Of a stretch of DNA of 5,438 nucleotides, positions 5,102 through 5,438 are shown in pieces. Each line of letters opens with the position of its first letter. The stretch's first letter is position 1. The notes beneath the pieces are model-generated. The model saw nothing but the letters and a program-made list of their open reading frames with translations, had not been told where the DNA came from and did not search any database. The position numbers and the translations under genes are program-made. This DNA comes from an uncultured Solirubrobacteraceae bacterium (GTDB taxonomy: Bacteria; Actinomycetota; Thermoleophilia; Solirubrobacterales; Solirubrobacteraceae), in assembly GCA_902806215.1 (NCBI GenBank), contig CADCVT010000291.1:1-5438 (forward strand). Direction: 5' to 3'.

Positions 5102-5133
5102 GGGTGGCCGGTCCCGGAGATGACCGGCCACCC
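5102..5133. terminator. Strong 12-bp hairpin, likely transcription terminator
   Basis: GGGTGGCCGGTC (5102-5113) pairs perfectly with GACCGGCCACCC (5122-5133) around an 8-base loop. It begins two bases after the stop codon of the NTF2-like gene and lies between convergent genes. It has no U tract, as is common for actinobacterial terminators, and being symmetric could serve both strands. Confidence 0.8.
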
Positions 5134-5149
5134 CCACGGCGAACCGTGG
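5134..5149. terminator. Second tandem hairpin (6-bp stem, CGAA loop)
   Basis: CCACGG (5134-5139) and CCGTGG (5144-5149) form a perfect stem closed by a four-base CGAA loop, directly abutting the larger hairpin. It sits 17 bases downstream of the minus-strand stop codon at 5167, so it would be the first hairpin met by transcripts of that gene and the second for the plus-strand gene. Confidence 0.6.
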
Positions 5150-5166
5150 TCCGACGAGCCTACGGC

Positions 5167-5438
5167 CTACAGCGCCGTCCCGCTCGGATTCGTGCTCGAA
5201 CCGCTGCTGTCGCCGCTCCCCGAGCCCGACCCGCTGCCCTCGCCGTCCTTCTCCGGGCAGAGCTTGCCGCCGCGATCGCGATCGGGCTGCTGCTGCTCCT
5301 GCGTGGACTGCGTCGGCGCGAAGTCCGGCGCCTGCTGGGTCGTGGTGCTCGACGACGAACCGCCGTCGGCCGCGACCGCGTTGCCGATGAGGCCGGCTCC
5401 CGGGAGCGCCATCACGGCGACCCCGAGGACTCCGGCCA
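5167..5438 (-). CDS. Partial secreted low-complexity Ser/Gln/Gly-rich protein (N-terminus beyond window)
   Basis: I do not recognise a family. The minus-strand frame stays open to the window edge, so the true start lies outside. A GTG at 5413-5415 and an ATG at 5410-5412 are in frame but fall inside a hydrophobic stretch (AGVLGVAVMALPGAGLIGNAVA) that looks like the core of a signal peptide ending near AVA-ADGG. The mature part is short and low-complexity: a Ser/Thr run, a Gln-rich segment (TQEQQQPDRDRGG), one cysteine in KLCPEKDG, then a (GS)n tract and Ser/Gly-rich tail. It is probably an exported, disordered protein or cell-surface peptide; the lone cysteine could allow dimerisation. Support for coding rests on the signal-like start, uniform stop-free frame and the flanking tandem hairpins; low-complexity GC-rich sequence can also leave frames open by chance. 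Confidence 0.62.
   Translation of the reverse strand, partial: AGVLGVAVMALPGAGLIGNAVAADGGSSSSTTTQQAPDFAPTQSTQEQQQPDRDRGGKLCPEKDGEGSGSGSGSGDSSGSSTNPSGTAL

Noticed and set aside
5271..5286. GCGATCGCGATCG palindromic run
   Set aside because: Explained by codons for the RDRD stretch of the low-complexity protein; a single copy with no repeats elsewhere in the window.

Overview
The window is high-GC, tightly packed bacterial DNA with strong G/C at third codon positions. It has no insertion sequence, integrase, CRISPR array or rRNA. The base composition, several exported proteins, and recurring TANNNT boxes exactly six bases before ATG codons (the usual signature of leaderless transcripts) point to an actinobacterium in the broad sense. 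The protein styles (BamE-like secreted protein, HExxH protease with a proline-rich linker, wHTH with a lysine-rich tail) resemble Solirubrobacterales/Thermoleophilia, but that placement is inference.

Layout. 11-286 (-) is a small three-helix membrane protein ending in CDGC. 296-370 (+) is a degenerate tRNA-like cloverleaf. 434-739 (+) is a small S24/S26-type peptidase-like protein with a Ser/His pair. It meets, tail to tail with a 4-base gap, an exported HExxH metalloprotease on the minus strand (744-1874). A 78-base divergent spacer holding a perfect 19-base dyad leads to a secreted BamE/BLIP-like protein (1953-2486, +). 2487-2672 contains an AT-rich island with a 16-base dyad and phased ATTCA repeats in front of an ArsR-like winged-helix regulator (2673-3035, +). 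That gene ends inside the palindrome GCTAGC, where its stop codon overlaps the stop of a convergent carotenoid cleavage oxygenase (3032-4522, -) carrying an apparent Tat signal. Divergent from the oxygenase is an NTF2/SnoaL-like protein (4629-5099, +). It is followed by two tandem hairpins and the C-terminal part of a secreted Ser/Gln/Gly-rich protein that runs off the right edge (5167-5438, -).

How the genes work together. No operon is evident, because adjacent genes alternate in strand throughout. The regulator could act on its own AT-rich upstream region. The oxygenase and the NTF2-like protein share a 106-base divergent promoter region and could be co-regulated. Beyond that, the sequence gives no firm evidence of a shared pathway. 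The most notable items are the tRNA-like element with CUA at the anticodon position, the repeated TANNNT-N6-ATG architecture, the AT-rich dyad region upstream of the regulator, and the exported-type carotenoid oxygenase. I do not see a clearly new multi-gene system.
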